Shown: positions 8,114-20,369, counted from the stretch's first letter. The stretch: DNA of 64,000 nt from CBCOTE01 sp965112965 (GCA_965112965.1 CBCOTE010000023.1:124001-188000); one strand, 5' to 3'. The notes: generated from the sequence alone by a model not told the origin. Numbers and translations: made by a program.

Positions 8114-9949
8114 GTGATAAGTAACGAACAGGTCCGCAATGTAGCCATTATCGCCCACGTAGACCACGGCAAAACGACTTTAATAGATGCTATATTTCGT
8201 CAGAGTGGTTTATTCCGAGAGAACCAGAATGTTCAAGAGCGGCTTATGGATAACCTGGAATTGGAGCGAGAGCGCGGTATTACCATAGCAGCCAAAAATT
8301 GCGCCGTACGCTGGAAAGGTGCGAAGATCAACATCATCGATACCCCTGGCCACGCCGACTTTGGTGGCGAGGTAGAGCGTTCTATATCCATGGCCGACGG
8401 AGCGCTCCTTTTGGTAGATGCCTCTGAAGGGCCGTTGCCTCAAACCCGTTTTGTACTTAAGAAGACCTTAGAGGCTGGACTCAAAATTCTAGTAGTTATT
8501 AATAAGATAGACCGTAAGGATGCTCGGCCCAAGGAAGTACTTAATGAGATCTACGATCTATTCATCGACCTTGATGTTGATGAAGAACAGTTGGGGTTTT
8601 CGTTATTCTATGCGATCGGTCGTGATGGTGTAGCCCAACGTACCCTGGAGGAGCGAGGCGAGAACCTGCACATGCTCTTAGATGCTATTCTAGAGGAGAT
8701 TCCGGCTCCAACCTATAACCCAGGCGAGTCCTTTCGTATGCTAGTTTCGGATCTAGGCTATTCCGATTACCTGGGTCAGCTGGCTATTGGTCGTGTAGTC
8801 TCAGGTACGGCTCGGGCCAGTGATAACCTAGTGCGCATTGATGATGCTGGTGCCCAGACCCGGCTTAAAGTGACCTGGCTGGCCACTTACGACGGTCCGG
8901 CATTTATCGAGGTCGCATCCGTTGATCCAGGTGACATTATTGTGCTTTCAGGCCTGAATGACGTATGTATCGGAGATACTATTTGTACCGTTGATGCGCC
9001 TAAGGCTCTGAAGCGTATTACCGTAGAAGAACCTACGGTAGCCATGCATTTTATGCATAACACTTCTCCATTGGCTATCCGAGAAGGACGTTTTGCGCAA
9101 TCTAATAGGATCCGAGAGCGACTGATCAAGGAGACTCTACGTAATGTGGCTATTCGCATGGAGGAGGCCAGGGACCGCGATGTCTTCGAGGTCAAAGGAC
9201 GCGGTGAGTTTCAGATGGCTATCCTAGTGGAAACTATGCGCCGCGAAGGTTACGAACTCACTGTAGGCCGGCCGGAAGTTATTTTACGTGATGTCGACGG
9301 CAAACTATGTGAGCCTATTGAGCACGTATATGTAGACTGTGACGAGATCTATCTTGGGAGTGTCACCGAGAAGTTAGCTATCCGCAAAGGCCGCATGCTT
9401 AGTCTAGTGAATAAAAAAGATAAAGATCGTGTACGCATTGAGTTTACTGTGCCCTCTCGCGGTCTCATCGGCTACCGCAACGAGTTCCTTACTGATACCA
9501 AAGGCACAGGCATTATGAACACCTATATCTTAGGATATGAGCCTTACCGGGGTGATTTCTCTACCAGAAATATTGGTTCTATCGTAGCCGATCGCTCTGG
9601 TGTAGTTACGGCCTACGCCATTTTTAACCTTGAATCCAGAGGAGAATTATTTATTGGGCCAGGTGACCTTGTATACGAAGGTATGATTGTGGGCAAGCAC
9701 AATCGTAACAACGACATCAATGTCAATCCATGTAAAGAAAAGAAACTTACTAACATGCGCGCCGTAGGCAAGGGTGAGAACGTTATACTTACCCCTGTCC
9801 AGCCTATGACCTTGGAACGCGCTATTCATTTTATTCGGGAAGATGAGCAGGTGGAAATCACCCCTACTTCAATCCGTCTGCGTAAAACTGTGTTGTCCGC
9901 TAGCCAACGCCATATGCAACGAGGCGCCACGTTGAAGAGCGAAGGATAA
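8114..9949 (+). CDS. typA: Translational GTPase TypA/BipA
   Basis: TypA/BipA is a ribosome-associated GTPase that helps 50S assembly and growth under stress. The 611-residue protein begins at GTG 8114. The GTPase motifs are complete: AHVDHGKTTL (P-loop, about residues 13-22), RERGIT (switch I), DTPGHADFGGEV (G3) and NKIDRKDA (G4). The EF-G-like domains and the BipA-specific C-terminus (VPSRGLIGYRNEFLTDTKG) follow. Full length with no disruption. The ribosome-binding site before GTG is weak (AAGG about 13 bases upstream). Confidence 0.97.
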   Translation: MISNEQVRNVAIIAHVDHGKTTLIDAIFRQSGLFRENQNVQERLMDNLELERERGITIAAKNCAVRWKGAKINIIDTPGHADFGGEVERSISMADGALLLVDASEGPLPQTRFVLKKTLEAGLKILVVINKIDRKDARPKEVLNEIYDLFIDLDVDEEQLGFSLFYAIGRDGVAQRTLEERGENLHMLLDAILEEIPAPTYNPGESFRMLVSDLGYSDYLGQLAIGRVVSGTARASDNLVRIDDAGAQTRLKVTWLATYDGPAFIEVASVDPGDIIVLSGLNDVCIGDTICTVDAPKALKRITVEEPTVAMHFMHNTSPLAIREGRFAQSNRIRERLIKETLRNVAIRMEEARDRDVFEVKGRGEFQMAILVETMRREGYELTVGRPEVILRDVDGKLCEPIEHVYVDCDEIYLGSVTEKLAIRKGRMLSLVNKKDKDRVRIEFTVPSRGLIGYRNEFLTDTKGTGIMNTYILGYEPYRGDFSTRNIGSIVADRSGVVTAYAIFNLESRGELFIGPGDLVYEGMIVGKHNRNNDINVNPCKEKKLTNMRAVGKGENVILTPVQPMTLERAIHFIREDEQVEITPTSIRLRKTVLSASQRHMQRGATLKSEG

Positions 9950-10083
9950 TGGAAGAGCATTATAGTGCGGAATATTTTTTTTAAAAAGTTTTTCCTTTGT
10001 TTTTACTTTAAAAATTATTCTATTGACATATAAATTTATCAATAGAATCTCAAAGTTTGATGGCTATTTTTTGGATCAAATAG

Positions 10084-10105
10084 TAACCTGTTAGACTACA
10101 GGTTA
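10084..10105. repeat. Perfect inverted repeat downstream of typA
   Basis: TAACCTGT and ACAGGTTA form a perfect 8-bp stem around a 6-base loop, about 135 bases after typA. No T-run follows. The ACCTGT/ACAGGT arms recur at 11935-11952 and 26530-26552. Confidence 0.45.
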
Positions 10106-10224
10106 GATTGCCAAAAGGTGCTATTGTTACTTTTTATATTTTTTAAGAGTATTTTTTTTAAGCCAGCATATAGCCCATATACTGTATATTGTTTATGGTG
10201 TTTTCTTAGGTCAATTTTGGTCTG

Positions 10225-10820
10225 TTGGTGATTGTGTTTATGATGGTTCATCTGCTCCGGCAATGGTCCGAAGTTTTTTTGCATCCTTCTGGCGCGTATA
10301 TTCTATCATTTTTGGGCATTTTTTTTGATCTGTCGCTTATTTTCGTTTCTGGCTACATCGTGGCTGGATTACCGTATACATCATCCTACATTGCCATGCG
10401 TATAGCGGTCATAGTCGCTTGCGCGGGTTTGAATATCGTCTTATTTGTGAGCGATGACTTTATAAGCGCCATCTTTAGAGTCTTTGTCGGATTAAGGCAT
10501 ATTAATTTTGGGCGGCTACGAATTCGACAGTATGGGAGTTCCCTTTTTTTAGCCATGTGTTACCTATTCGCCGTCGATTTCACCGGCCTATGCAGTTGAG
10601 GAACAGCTAATAGTTCGCCAGCATTAATAATTGTAGTTTTTTCTAACTATTAGCAAACTTAACCCATACATTTTTTGGTCAGTCTTAATTAGGAAGCTCT
10701 AGCCCTTCATGGGCTGCCATTACCTTACATAGATAGAATATTAGGTTGATTATGTTCATTATCTACAATTTAATTCAGGGACATGCCGGAATTATCGACG
10801 TCGTCTCCGGCGACTATTTT
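10225..10820 (+). pseudogene. Possible relic of a membrane-anchored metallophosphoesterase
   Basis: An open frame at 10225-10599 (124 codons) encodes hydrophobic segments (for example ILSFLGIFFDLSLIFVSGYI and IAVIVACAGLNIVLFVSD) and then stops. About 100 bases later, 10698-10713 resembles a damaged SDLHLG metal-site motif. At 10788-10820 the translation GIIDVVSGDYF resembles the PDIIVLTGDxVD motif of metallophosphoesterases. Order and spacing fit the family (membrane region, SDLH, GD), but frames are broken and similarity is weak. The open frame alone could be chance. What is seen are the motifs; the family call is inference. Confidence 0.3.
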
Positions 10821-13800
10821 TGTGGGGCTACTACATTAGACTTGCATTGCCTTTCTATTTCTGTGGTTAACATCGACGAACGTGTCGAGTAGGTCTTATC
10901 CTTGAGCATACCCCCCTGGAGTATCCCAGCGACAGTCTATTCGACCAGATCACTTAGTATTTTTTGTCTGAAGACAATGCAGTATTGTCTAACTAATATA
11001 TGAGTCTTTCTTCATCGACCTATACGTTAATTTTCTTGATATCGTTTGACGCAAACACTACCACAAAGTCTCTTAGAATCTAAGTGAGACGCATGTTGGG
11101 GTCACTTCGGTGTGGTTCAGATAGTCCGTTATCTATGAGTTATTAGTGGCATCGACCTCGTAATCATTTGTACCGGCGTCTTCCACGCGACACTCGCCCC
11201 CCCCCGACCGGCCATCAGTATTATACTCTAACGGACTGTTTTTTTCGCAGGATAATCTATCTAAGTTTGAATATTAAATAATTTTAAAAATCTTGGAGTG
11301 CAGCGCTGTCAGCCTTCTTTAGGCATTCTGAATTATACGATTTCGCCCATACTGTCGAAAAATTGTTCAAATTTTTCATGAAGCTATCCCGGTAACTCAG
11401 CCGCATTCGTTAAAGTCATTTTGAACCAATATCTCACACAGCTGGACATTTTTTATTTCTACAAAGTCTGACGTTTTGGATTTTAAGCGCTATTATACTG
11501 TTGTCTATCAACTTTTTCCTATAGACGACATGTGCGACAGCTATGTTTGACTCAAATACTAGGGTATACACATTATCAAATATTTATATCTCTTCTTTTC
11601 TTCCCTATAGATTTTATTACCGACTCCCGCTATTTACGGGTTGTGTTAAGGTGTCAGGAACCACGAGCGTCACTAATGTTTTGGTGTTCTTTATGCTCAA
11701 CACAGAGCCTAAGAGCTTTGTAAGGAGGAGCCGGTTCTTTTATTTGGCCTGTACGTTGTAGCTGGTGTGTAACTTTATGCTACTCTGTTATAGTATTTGC
11801 CAGGGTAATAAGATCCAAATTAGTGGGTCAAAGGCATATGCTTACTGGGTCTAACAGCCATGAACCTAGTATTATTGCTGAATCCATAGTTTTTCAGTCC
11901 TATTTTATGGATATACTCAATTGTTATATAATAGACAGGTTTATCCACCTGTTTAAGGGAATAGATCGGCTTATAGTAGCTATTGTCCGGCAGTTAAAGG
12001 TACCGAATATTTGATGTCGCGTCTGCCACTGGAGAATACGCTGATCATCATCGTCATTTGTAATGGTATTTAAGCGTACTTTAGGGAGCGATATTCTGAC
12101 GTCGTAATAATATAGGGGTTAGTCTTATTGCGGCATTTTTTAGCAGTCTGGCACTGGATACAGTATCTGTTCGTAGTCTGATTTTTTTAGTAGCTAGCCT
12201 CAATACCGGGGGGTAGGCTAATTGGATATAGCCTAAGAAGAGCAGTATAGAGAGCTAGGTGATAATACTTGATGCTCTAGGACATAATCAAGGTGACTTA
12301 AAAATCATAGCTGAGCATAAATTAGACATGTAACGGCTAGGCTTATTAATCTTGCAAAAAAATATGAGATGAGCCCCTGGTCATAGGTAAGTCATCCATT
12401 GGTCTCTAGCGTTTGGGTACTCGATACATCCGAAAAATAGGAAAAGCATACGCCGCAAAGGTCATCGTTATGTTCTTTTGTACCGTGTCAATGATAAAAG
12501 GTAAGTTTAGTTACATATAGTAATTTTTTTTGGTGGCCAGACGGCTAATATCATGTATCATATTATTTTTTGTTTAAGGCATTTTTTTGAAGAGAATATA
12601 GCCCTTACTATATAAAATAGTATGGTCAGATGACGATTTAGGCGGCGGAATAGGAAGCCTAAGGTTGTATTAGCTCTGTATGAATACATAGCAGGTGAAT
12701 GGAGATACTGAAAGATAGGTATTTTCTACAGGATTAATCTGAGTTGTCGCGGCTGGGTCTGTAGAAATTAGCTGATGGTATTGGCGGTAGTGACTAGGAC
12801 AAGGAGCTATCAGTTTAGACTTAAGTGGCACAGAGGGGTGGGAAAGAAGTAGAGCACAATGCGATCCGTATGTATTCCAGACAGGAATGCAGTGAGGAAT
12901 ATGCTGAGACAGAGTGGTCCGGTGTTTTTCCCAATAGTGGCGGAATTAACAATCCGACATTGTTTTAGTCGACAAAGGGTGATATATAAACTCAGTGCTG
13001 TGTTTTAGATCGTTAGGTAGGATAAGAGCGTTTAGTTTAGTATGTGTAGTAGTTTTATACGTATTGAAAAAAAGTCAAAGCTAGCTGGAGGTTGAACAGG
13101 AACGCAGATATGACTTGCATGAAATGGCTAGTATGGCTGATATATCGATCAGATATGATAGTAGTACGACAAACCTTACTACCGCCAGCATAGTCTATAG
13201 TTTAATGATATATATTTGGCTGTGTATTGGTTAGCTTAATAACTGGGGAAGCGAGAGCCCGAAGAGGTTAACTAGTAGTAGGATGCCGGCCAGAAGATAG
13301 TATTTTCTAATTTTAGATGTAGGCGCGGGTTGAGTAATATGGTATATTGGACCTGGCAGCATAATTTTGTCGGCTTGGGTAGGGATATAGTCGGGCAGGA
13401 GACGGGGTAAGGACATAGACCTGAAAGTTGGTTTGTGGTACAGCTGTGTTGGACGTGTAAGTGGGTACAGTATACGGCGATACCGTTCTTGATTAGTTGA
13501 TTTGTGAAGGCGATGCCGTCTTGTCGTTAGGTGACACTGTTTCAGCAAATGTTCTGGTTTTGACAGTGATAAAAAAAACAGATACGTAGTTTTCATAGAC
13601 GCGAAGGAGTGGAGTATGAGGGTGCCGGACTATATAATGATTATCCTCAGGATTATGAAGGTGGCAAAGTATAGATGGATTAGAATCATGGCATTGGCTA
13701 GGATATGAGTAGTATCGCAAGTGACAGTATTATGTCCCGGAAGGGTGCAGTTTTTTTGTTCCTAGCTTGCCGGTAGGCTATATTGACGGTAAGGCCAGCT

Positions 13801-14854
13801 AAAAAAAAGAGGTGTCTAAAAAAAAAGAAAGATATCTGGGCGGTTCGGGGCTGGATTTTGCGGTAAGTTGTGTGGCCTTTACCTTTTTTATTTTTGTAAT
13901 AGAAATATGATCCTGGATATAGGTCGAGTCAAGTGCTATTAGCTTGTGAGAAATCGCTAATTTGGGCGTCGAGCTAGTCAACTCTAATTTTCTAGCCTAG
14001 CAAAGATGTAGCGTTTGCGTCAGACTATTATGATGGTCATATCCATCGTTGTTTTATGAGTATAAATATTATCAAGTAAGTATGCACGTTCATAGAAGTT
14101 ATTAAACGAATTGTTCGAGCACGTTATGCTCCTGTATTGCACAGCCTCTACTTCTACCCCGAGGACGAGATCTGCCTGCCGCGTTGTACTGGACATTCAA
14201 GTATTATAACCTGTTAACATGTTGCTTAGGCTACGAGCGCAGCTCCGCCCATTTTTTGTCTTTTTCGTGGTGCTGGGTGTTTATGTGATGGAGCATTACT
14301 TTTGCTATAAATAGGACCTTGCGTTATATCGGCCATTATATCTCTCTGTAGCCTTACGAGATGGCCTGTCTAGTAGTTATAGTCCACGAGACTGAGTTTA
14401 TCATTATCATGGCCGGCTACGATAAGTACATCTTACCAGCAAGACGAAGGCGAAAGCTGCAGTTAATTTACACAAGAGCCATTATCTCTGAACGTATTTT
14501 GTTCACTGGCGATTGAGAATGCAGAATTTGATCACTAAGAATCTAGGCATTGATATCACGACTTGCCCAGAATTGAATGGTTGACATAGTTTTTTTTGTT
14601 CTCTGACCTATGTAAGGATTGCTAGTTTGCCTAGGAGTTACTGGATACGTTAGACTGATTTAAATTGTAGGTAAAAATAAGGGACATAAGATGGGCGTCT
14701 TATCGGAGTCTGGCTACATTTTGAAGTTTGTGGATGGAGATTGTGTTTTGTTTCTTCTTAGTTTTATTGTGAAAAATATTACTTGTGAGAGCTAGAGCCG
14801 GCCATTATACTTGGAGTAGCAGAGGTATTTGAAGATGTAGGTTGGGGAAGAATT
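10821..14854. other. Gene-free stretch
   Basis: Four kilobases with stops in all frames every few dozen codons. Nothing recognisable was found. It contains a 9-base C run near 11197-11205 and many 7-8 base A/T runs. The longest chance frames (13231-13596 and 13493-13720, minus) overlap each other, lack family motifs and look like low-complexity noise, although the first ends in a hydrophobic segment. Probably eroded coding DNA. Confidence 0.7.
11935..11952. repeat. ACAGGT/ACCTGT hairpin
   Basis: ACAGGT (11935-11940) and ACCTGT (11947-11952) flank a 6-base loop. The stem uses the same core as the inverted repeats at 10084 and 26530. No adjacent gene or T-run. Confidence 0.3.
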
Positions 14855-16561
14855 TTAGCTCGGTATGCGGCAGGCTAAGGGCATACGCCAGCCTGTACCA
14901 AAGGCTCGATCAGTGATCTTTAGCCCAGGAGCGGCTTGACGTCGTTTAAATTCGGCGATCTGGACTAAGTTCAGCACGTGGCGTACCATCTCTGGTTCGA
15001 ACCCTGCAGTAGTCAGATCTTCAAAATCAGCTCCCTTTTCTAGGTGTCGTTCCAGGATGGCATCCAGAACTTTATAGGGCGGTAAGGAGTCCTGGTCTAG
15101 TTGGCCTGGTTTGAGCTCGGCCGATGGTGCCTTAGTGAGCACAGTCAATGGCACCACTTCCCCTCGTTGTGCATTGAGCCAGTGACAGATAGCGTATACT
15201 AGCGTCTTAGGCACGTCGGAGATAACTGCTAGGCCTCCGCACATGTCGCCATATATGGTGCAGTAGCCTATGGCTAATTCAGTTTTATTCCCCGTGGTAA
15301 GAAGCAAGGCGCTATATTTATTGGATAAAGCCATGAGCAGGTTGCCACGGATGCGCGCCTGAAGATTTTCTTTGGCCACATCCTGGGCTTGATCAGAAAA
15401 GATCGGGGCCAGAGTACGGTCAAAGGCCTGCATACAGTTATTGATAGGCAGGGTTAGAGTCTTTAGGCCGAGGTTTCGGGACAGAGCCATGGCGTCTTCA
15501 ACGCTTCCTTGGCTGGAGTAGGGCGAGGGCATGAGAACTCCAAGCACCTGGTCTGGACCTAGGGCCGCCGCGGCTATCGCCGCTGTTAGGGAAGAGTCGA
15601 TACCGCCTGAAAGTCCCAGGAGCGCACGGGAGAATCCGCACTTGACCGCGTAATCGTGGGTACCTAAGACCAGAGCCTGCCAGGCTTCAACCGGCGCATT
15701 GAAGTTGTTTGGGGTTATGGCATCGTCCCCGGTTGGATGGAGCGTCGTACCAGGATCTTCGTTTTTAGTAATCTTTGCACCTTTTTTTTGAGGGGTAAGT
15801 TCTACCAGTATTATAGCCTCGGCAAAACCAGCGGCGCGGGCTATCATATTACCATGGTCGTCGAAGGCTGCGCTGTGGCCGTCGAAGACTAGATCGTCAT
15901 TTCCGCCGACCTGGTTGGCGTAGAGCAGAGGGATGCTATACTTGCGAGCCATGGTGCCGAGCATATCCTCACGTTGGGCTTGCTTGCCAAGCACAAAAGG
16001 AGAGGCCGAGATATTGACTATAGCGTCTAGATTTTGGCCGGCAAAGTCTTCTAGAGGATTTGTAGTGTAGCTACGGCAGTTCCAGTAGTCCTTGTCATTC
16101 CATATATCCTCGCAGATAGTCAGTCCTAGGCGTAATCCGGCCAAGTTCACAATGCCGTCGTCCGTACCTGGCTCAAAATAGCGGCTTTCGTCGAAGACGT
16201 CGTATGTAGGCAGGAGCTTCTTAGCGTAGCGAGCTATAACGTGGCCGTCGGCAAGCGCTAAGGCACAGTTGAGGAAGGGCTTACCGCAGTCTGTTAGATT
16301 GCGGCTAGGTGCACCTAATATAACTGGAGGCAGACCATACAGCTGGTGTGCTAGTCTGTCCACGATGATGTGGGTTTTAGATACCATGCCATGTTGAAAA
16401 AGCAGATCCCGGGGTGGGTATCCGATTAAGGCGAGCTCAGGGGTGAGGCAGAGCTGTGCCCCAGCCTTAGCGGCTCGCTCTACGGCCGTAATAATACGTC
16501 GCATATTGCCTTCCAGGTCACCCACGGTAGGGTTAAGCTGAAGCAGGGCGATCATGACCAT
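14855..16561 (-). CDS. nadE: Glutamine-dependent NAD(+) synthetase
   Basis: This enzyme makes NAD from deamido-NAD, ATP and glutamine-derived ammonia. The 568-residue protein has two domains. An N-terminal nitrilase-like glutaminase shows the Glu in TPELALIGYPPRDLL (near 42), Lys in KKLLPTYDVFDESRYF (near 112) and Cys in LTICEDIWND (near 150). The ATP-dependent synthetase shows the P-loop GLSGGIDSSLT (near 315) and TTGNKTELAIGYCTIYGD. ATG at 16561 or 16555 is the likely start (family begins MIALLQLNPTVGD); a longer frame upstream is not conserved in character. An A8 tract (coding strand) keeps the frame. It follows a membrane coiled-coil gene by 127 bases. Confidence 0.96.
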   Translation of the reverse strand: MVMIALLQLNPTVGDLEGNMRRIITAVERAAKAGAQLCLTPELALIGYPPRDLLFQHGMVSKTHIIVDRLAHQLYGLPPVILGAPSRNLTDCGKPFLNCALALADGHVIARYAKKLLPTYDVFDESRYFEPGTDDGIVNLAGLRLGLTICEDIWNDKDYWNCRSYTTNPLEDFAGQNLDAIVNISASPFVLGKQAQREDMLGTMARKYSIPLLYANQVGGNDDLVFDGHSAAFDDHGNMIARAAGFAEAIILVELTPQKKGAKITKNEDPGTTLHPTGDDAITPNNFNAPVEAWQALVLGTHDYAVKCGFSRALLGLSGGIDSSLTAAIAAAALGPDQVLGVLMPSPYSSQGSVEDAMALSRNLGLKTLTLPINNCMQAFDRTLAPIFSDQAQDVAKENLQARIRGNLLMALSNKYSALLLTTGNKTELAIGYCTIYGDMCGGLAVISDVPKTLVYAICHWLNAQRGEVVPLTVLTKAPSAELKPGQLDQDSLPPYKVLDAILERHLEKGADFEDLTTAGFEPEMVRHVLNLVQIAEFKRRQAAPGLKITDRAFGTGWRMPLACRIPS

Positions 16562-16688
16562 GTGCGACAGACCTGGGAATAAGGTGACGGAAATAGAGAG
16601 TCTGGTATGCCTGGAAGGGGGCCAGTGCATTGAAGGCTCAAGATATTTGTCTCCTCAGCCACTGCGTCCGTAGTTAAGGTATTTTCGG

Positions 16689-17288
16689 CTACTGTGTGCC
16701 GGACAGCCGGCCTAAGAGCAGAGTGTTGCGTAAAATTTCATAGTCTTCCTTGAGCTTACGTAAATCTTTATCCATTATGGCAGCCCGACCTTGATAGTTC
16801 AGGGCATCGTCTTTTAGGGGCTGAAGCTCGGAGTTGACCATGGGCCTGATTTTATCCTTAATCTGGGATGAAATCGCGGACTGGATCTTATCATAAATTT
16901 TTAGGTTCGCGAATTCATTTTTGATACGAAACACAATATAATCTTTGACCTTATCTTCAAGGACTTTTACCTCCTGTTTGATGAGCGTCTTCATGTACTC
17001 TTTGAGGCAGCCCTCGTCCTCGTCTATCTGTTTAGTAATTAAGGCGCTCAGTGCTTCGGCTAGAAGTTTTTCCTTGGAGGTTATCTCTTTGGCGATGTGG
17101 TCATTAAAGAGGATTTTTTCTTTCTTGAAGGAGTAGTTATACACTATGGTGGAGGTGATTACGATAAAAATGCTCAGGAAGATAAAAAAAACGATACGTC
17201 TGACAAATGTGCGGAGACGCTGCTGTTCCTGACGATCCTTTAGTTTTTCACGCTGGCGGTCGAGTTTAATTAAGAAAGTGTCTTCCAT
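16689..17288 (-). CDS. Unidentified membrane-anchored coiled-coil protein
   Basis: I do not recognise a family. The 199-residue product has a basic N-terminal cytoplasmic segment (about residues 1-28, rich in R/K/Q) and one transmembrane helix (about 31-51, FFIFLSIFIVITSTIVYNYS region). A long, charged, heptad-like region fills the rest, rich in K, E, I and L. The orientation is probably N-in with the coiled coil outside the membrane. It is the first gene of a two-gene minus-strand unit with nadE. Codon usage resembles its neighbours and the frame is uninterrupted, which in such eroded surroundings argues for a retained function. It may be a lineage-specific structural or envelope protein. 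Confidence 0.75.
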   Translation of the reverse strand: MEDTFLIKLDRQREKLKDRQEQQRLRTFVRRIVFFIFLSIFIVITSTIVYNYSFKKEKILFNDHIAKEITSKEKLLAEALSALITKQIDEDEGCLKEYMKTLIKQEVKVLEDKVKDYIVFRIKNEFANLKIYDKIQSAISSQIKDKIRPMVNSELQPLKDDALNYQGRAAIMDKDLRKLKEDYEILRNTLLLGRLSGTQ

Positions 17289-20200
17289 GCTAGTCTCGCT
17301 TGTAGTTGCATGCCGTAGTCGATACTTGACGCCGATTAGGCGCCGATAAGGTAGCCCCCGAGCTCCTTAACGCTAAACAAAATTGCGTTGTTGATGTCGG
17401 TTATATAATTATCAATCTAATTTTATTTATTTTTTTACAAGGAGACTGCTAACGAAGAATATGTTGTAGTTTTTTTATATAGATTTATTTATCGAAAGTT
17501 TAGCTACTGTAGATATCATAAAGACCGCGACAATGCCTGGCGGTAAGTTAGCCTTAGGTTGATCGTAGGTAGAAGGCATTTGTTATTATTTTTGAAGTTG
17601 CAGGTTGTGACTGTTGCCATACGATTTTTGTAGACTTTCTAGTAGATAATTTTTTGAAGTTTAACAGTGTGGTTTTGATTATGAGCCAAGACTAAGTAGA
17701 TATCCGGGCCGTAGTTTTAAAAGAAATAATGAGCCCGCGAGTGCGTTGTGGGTACAGACCTAAAAAATTCTAAGGTGGATCGGCGTTGCACCCATGATCA
17801 AGGCCAGCGGTGTTACCATCCACAAGGAGTAATAAAATGCAGAATAGTCCTTCTTCATTGGCACTACGACAGAAACAGGACGTGTCAACATTGATAGTTG
17901 TATTGCATATGATATATTAAATAGCTTCCAAAGTAGAGATAATTTAATACCGATTAATTTTACAGTTGTCCAGAGAGGATACATTTTCACCGACCGAGGT
18001 TATTGTATTGGCCCTTATTTATCCGACATAGCGGCGATCAGCAGTCTGATCCATTGAGTTATGCCCCATTGTAATCGGACAAGTGAGCTACAGTTGGAGC
18101 ACTAGGAATTACCAGACTAATTCTGTAACCAGCGTGTCAAGGGAACCTCAAGACATGCGTTTTTGGCTTTTGCAATGGCCTCTAAAAGCATTTTGTTCGT
18201 AGTTCAAGAATTAAGGAATAGCTGCTTTAGCTTTGGCTTCAAGTATCAATAGATAGTGAGGAGGAAGGTAGTGTTTAAGGACAAATAATGCCGATAGAAT
18301 TTAAAGAATTGATGGGTAGTGAGATTACAATGCTGCTTGGCAGGAGGCGGTGGGGGTTACGTGATCTCTTGGTGGGTACCTCACCGGGGATTCTATTGGA
18401 TTATAATGGGGGCCAAGGGTTGATGCTGGTCATCGACCAGCTACCATCAATCGGTTTTGGCCGCTTATAGGTAGTATAAGTTATTGTTGTACAGTGGATA
18501 AAAAATGATCATGGGTTATGCCTATATCCGGTGGCGGCCGTTTAATAGAATTTCGGGCGGATCTTTAATTTGACAAGGTCATATAGGCTTTCTTCCTTAG
18601 AGCTAAAAGCGAGTTTATAACTGAAAAAAAACTAGAGCCAGTCCTTAGCGGAGATATCATGGATTCATGTTAGTTTTAGTTGAAAATGAGTATCTATTTA
18701 TCCCAGCGTACCGGGCTTAGACAGTTCATGATCATTTCCGTCGAAGTGCTCTGCTGCGTAGCGTTGTATGTTTGGCTGATTATGGCCAAGGCCACAGGTT
18801 CTCTGAAATAGATTAAAGTATCTCTGTTGGGTCGCAGAGTAGTTCGGTGTAGCCGATAAGAGAAGGTCTGGATAGATCAGTAGAGTCTGCGTCATGGCTG
18901 CAATACTTTGTTGGGACATTGATAGTCGCTTATTTGTTGGCTATTTGTAGAGTACGGCCTTGTCCGAGATTTTTTAGTATGCATGGGGACGAAAGTTGTA
19001 GTCCGAGGCTCTCTTGCGTGTCAGTTTCATACAGTGAGCCAGGTTTGCTCCTTGCGCTGGTCGTATTTCGATCTTTAGCCATAAAATTAGACAGCTGGTT
19101 AGGTCTGATAGATGATATCTGAGTGATGCAGACCGGCCTTGAGACTGTAGTGTTCGGTCGTGGTTTATTGATTTTTAGCCGTTGATCATACTATAGTAGC
19201 TGAATTAATTTATCCAGCACATGCGGTTCTGGCAGGTCACACCAAGGAATAAACAGCCTACTGTTCGGCTAAGGTAGCAAATATACGAGTAGGACTACGC
19301 CGTCCGTAGCTGTAGGCACATCGATGTTCAAAACATTTAGAGTACTGTGGTCGGAGAAAAACCAACGGGCATGTAGTTGTGCGTAAGAAAAAAGGTAGGC
19401 ATTTCGTTAGACCTGGTTAATCCAATAGAGGCCCGAAAATTTTCTATTGGTATGGTTTCAGGGCCATAGTATGAGTGCCTGATGTGACCTCAAATAAGGT
19501 CAAGTCCTGGCCAGTTGCATCGTTTCCTTAGACCATCAAAGATGCGGAGCAAACAGTAGCTGACACAGGAGCCCTAAAAAAAGTGAATGTATGTTGGTGG
19601 AAATGGGTAAAAAGTTTTGTTGATTTCCAATTCTTCCTTATTTTTTTATATGGATTGTCGTGCTATATAATGGATATTTATTAACAAAATTTATGGCGTG
19701 TAACCAATATGGAAAAATTATTTAACGGTGTAGAAAAAAAGATGCATACTGGTGGTGTATACATCGACTTCGTGTACAAACAGCTTATTTTTTTTCATAC
19801 AATACCTCGTTTTGGCTGACATCATGCCCAAGTCCGTTGTTGTGGCCTTGGAGATAGCTATCTATCTGATTAAGACACCAATAAGCTTATATGTTAGTAG
19901 CCGAAGCGCGCAGTCTGACGGCCTAGCAGCTATTACGGGTTAGGAATATGTTCCGGCTGAGGGTAACGTCCTACTCTTTGGAGCCTACATGGTTTTTCTA
20001 TTGGATTAGACATTGTAGAGCTGCTGGATCGGAGTGCTCTATAGATCGACGTTTATTAGCTAGAAACTCTGTGGGCTGCATAGACACGTATTTTTTTGAC
20101 GGTTGATATGCAAAAAAAATGGTCGGGCTTTACCCTGGGTAGATCTGGCATACAGTCACTGACGTCCTGTTCCATCACCATCTTCTATTTAACAGATCAT

Positions 20201-20369
20201 GATACCACGCTTGCCAGTCCTGCAGTCTGTAGCGATTTTTGACTCGAGCTGAAGGTGTTCATTACAAAAAAATTTTACCTATTTTATCGTTTTTATGTCA
20301 GCCTCCTGTCGCGTTGATAGCCATCCTGTTCGACTCCTATTTTATCGGATTATCTCAGTCCAAGTAGGC
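17289..20369. other. Gene-free stretch
   Basis: Three kilobases between the nadE unit and selD without a supportable gene. Short frames (for example 18698-18919 minus and 18919-19122 plus) are at chance length and lack motifs. Frequent T6-T8 runs. No promoter, repeat or RNA stood out. Confidence 0.7.

Noticed and set aside
13231..13720. Minus-strand genes of 121 and 75 codons
   Set aside because: The frames overlap each other, composition is low-complexity and no motif is recognisable; they resemble chance frames in purine-skewed DNA.
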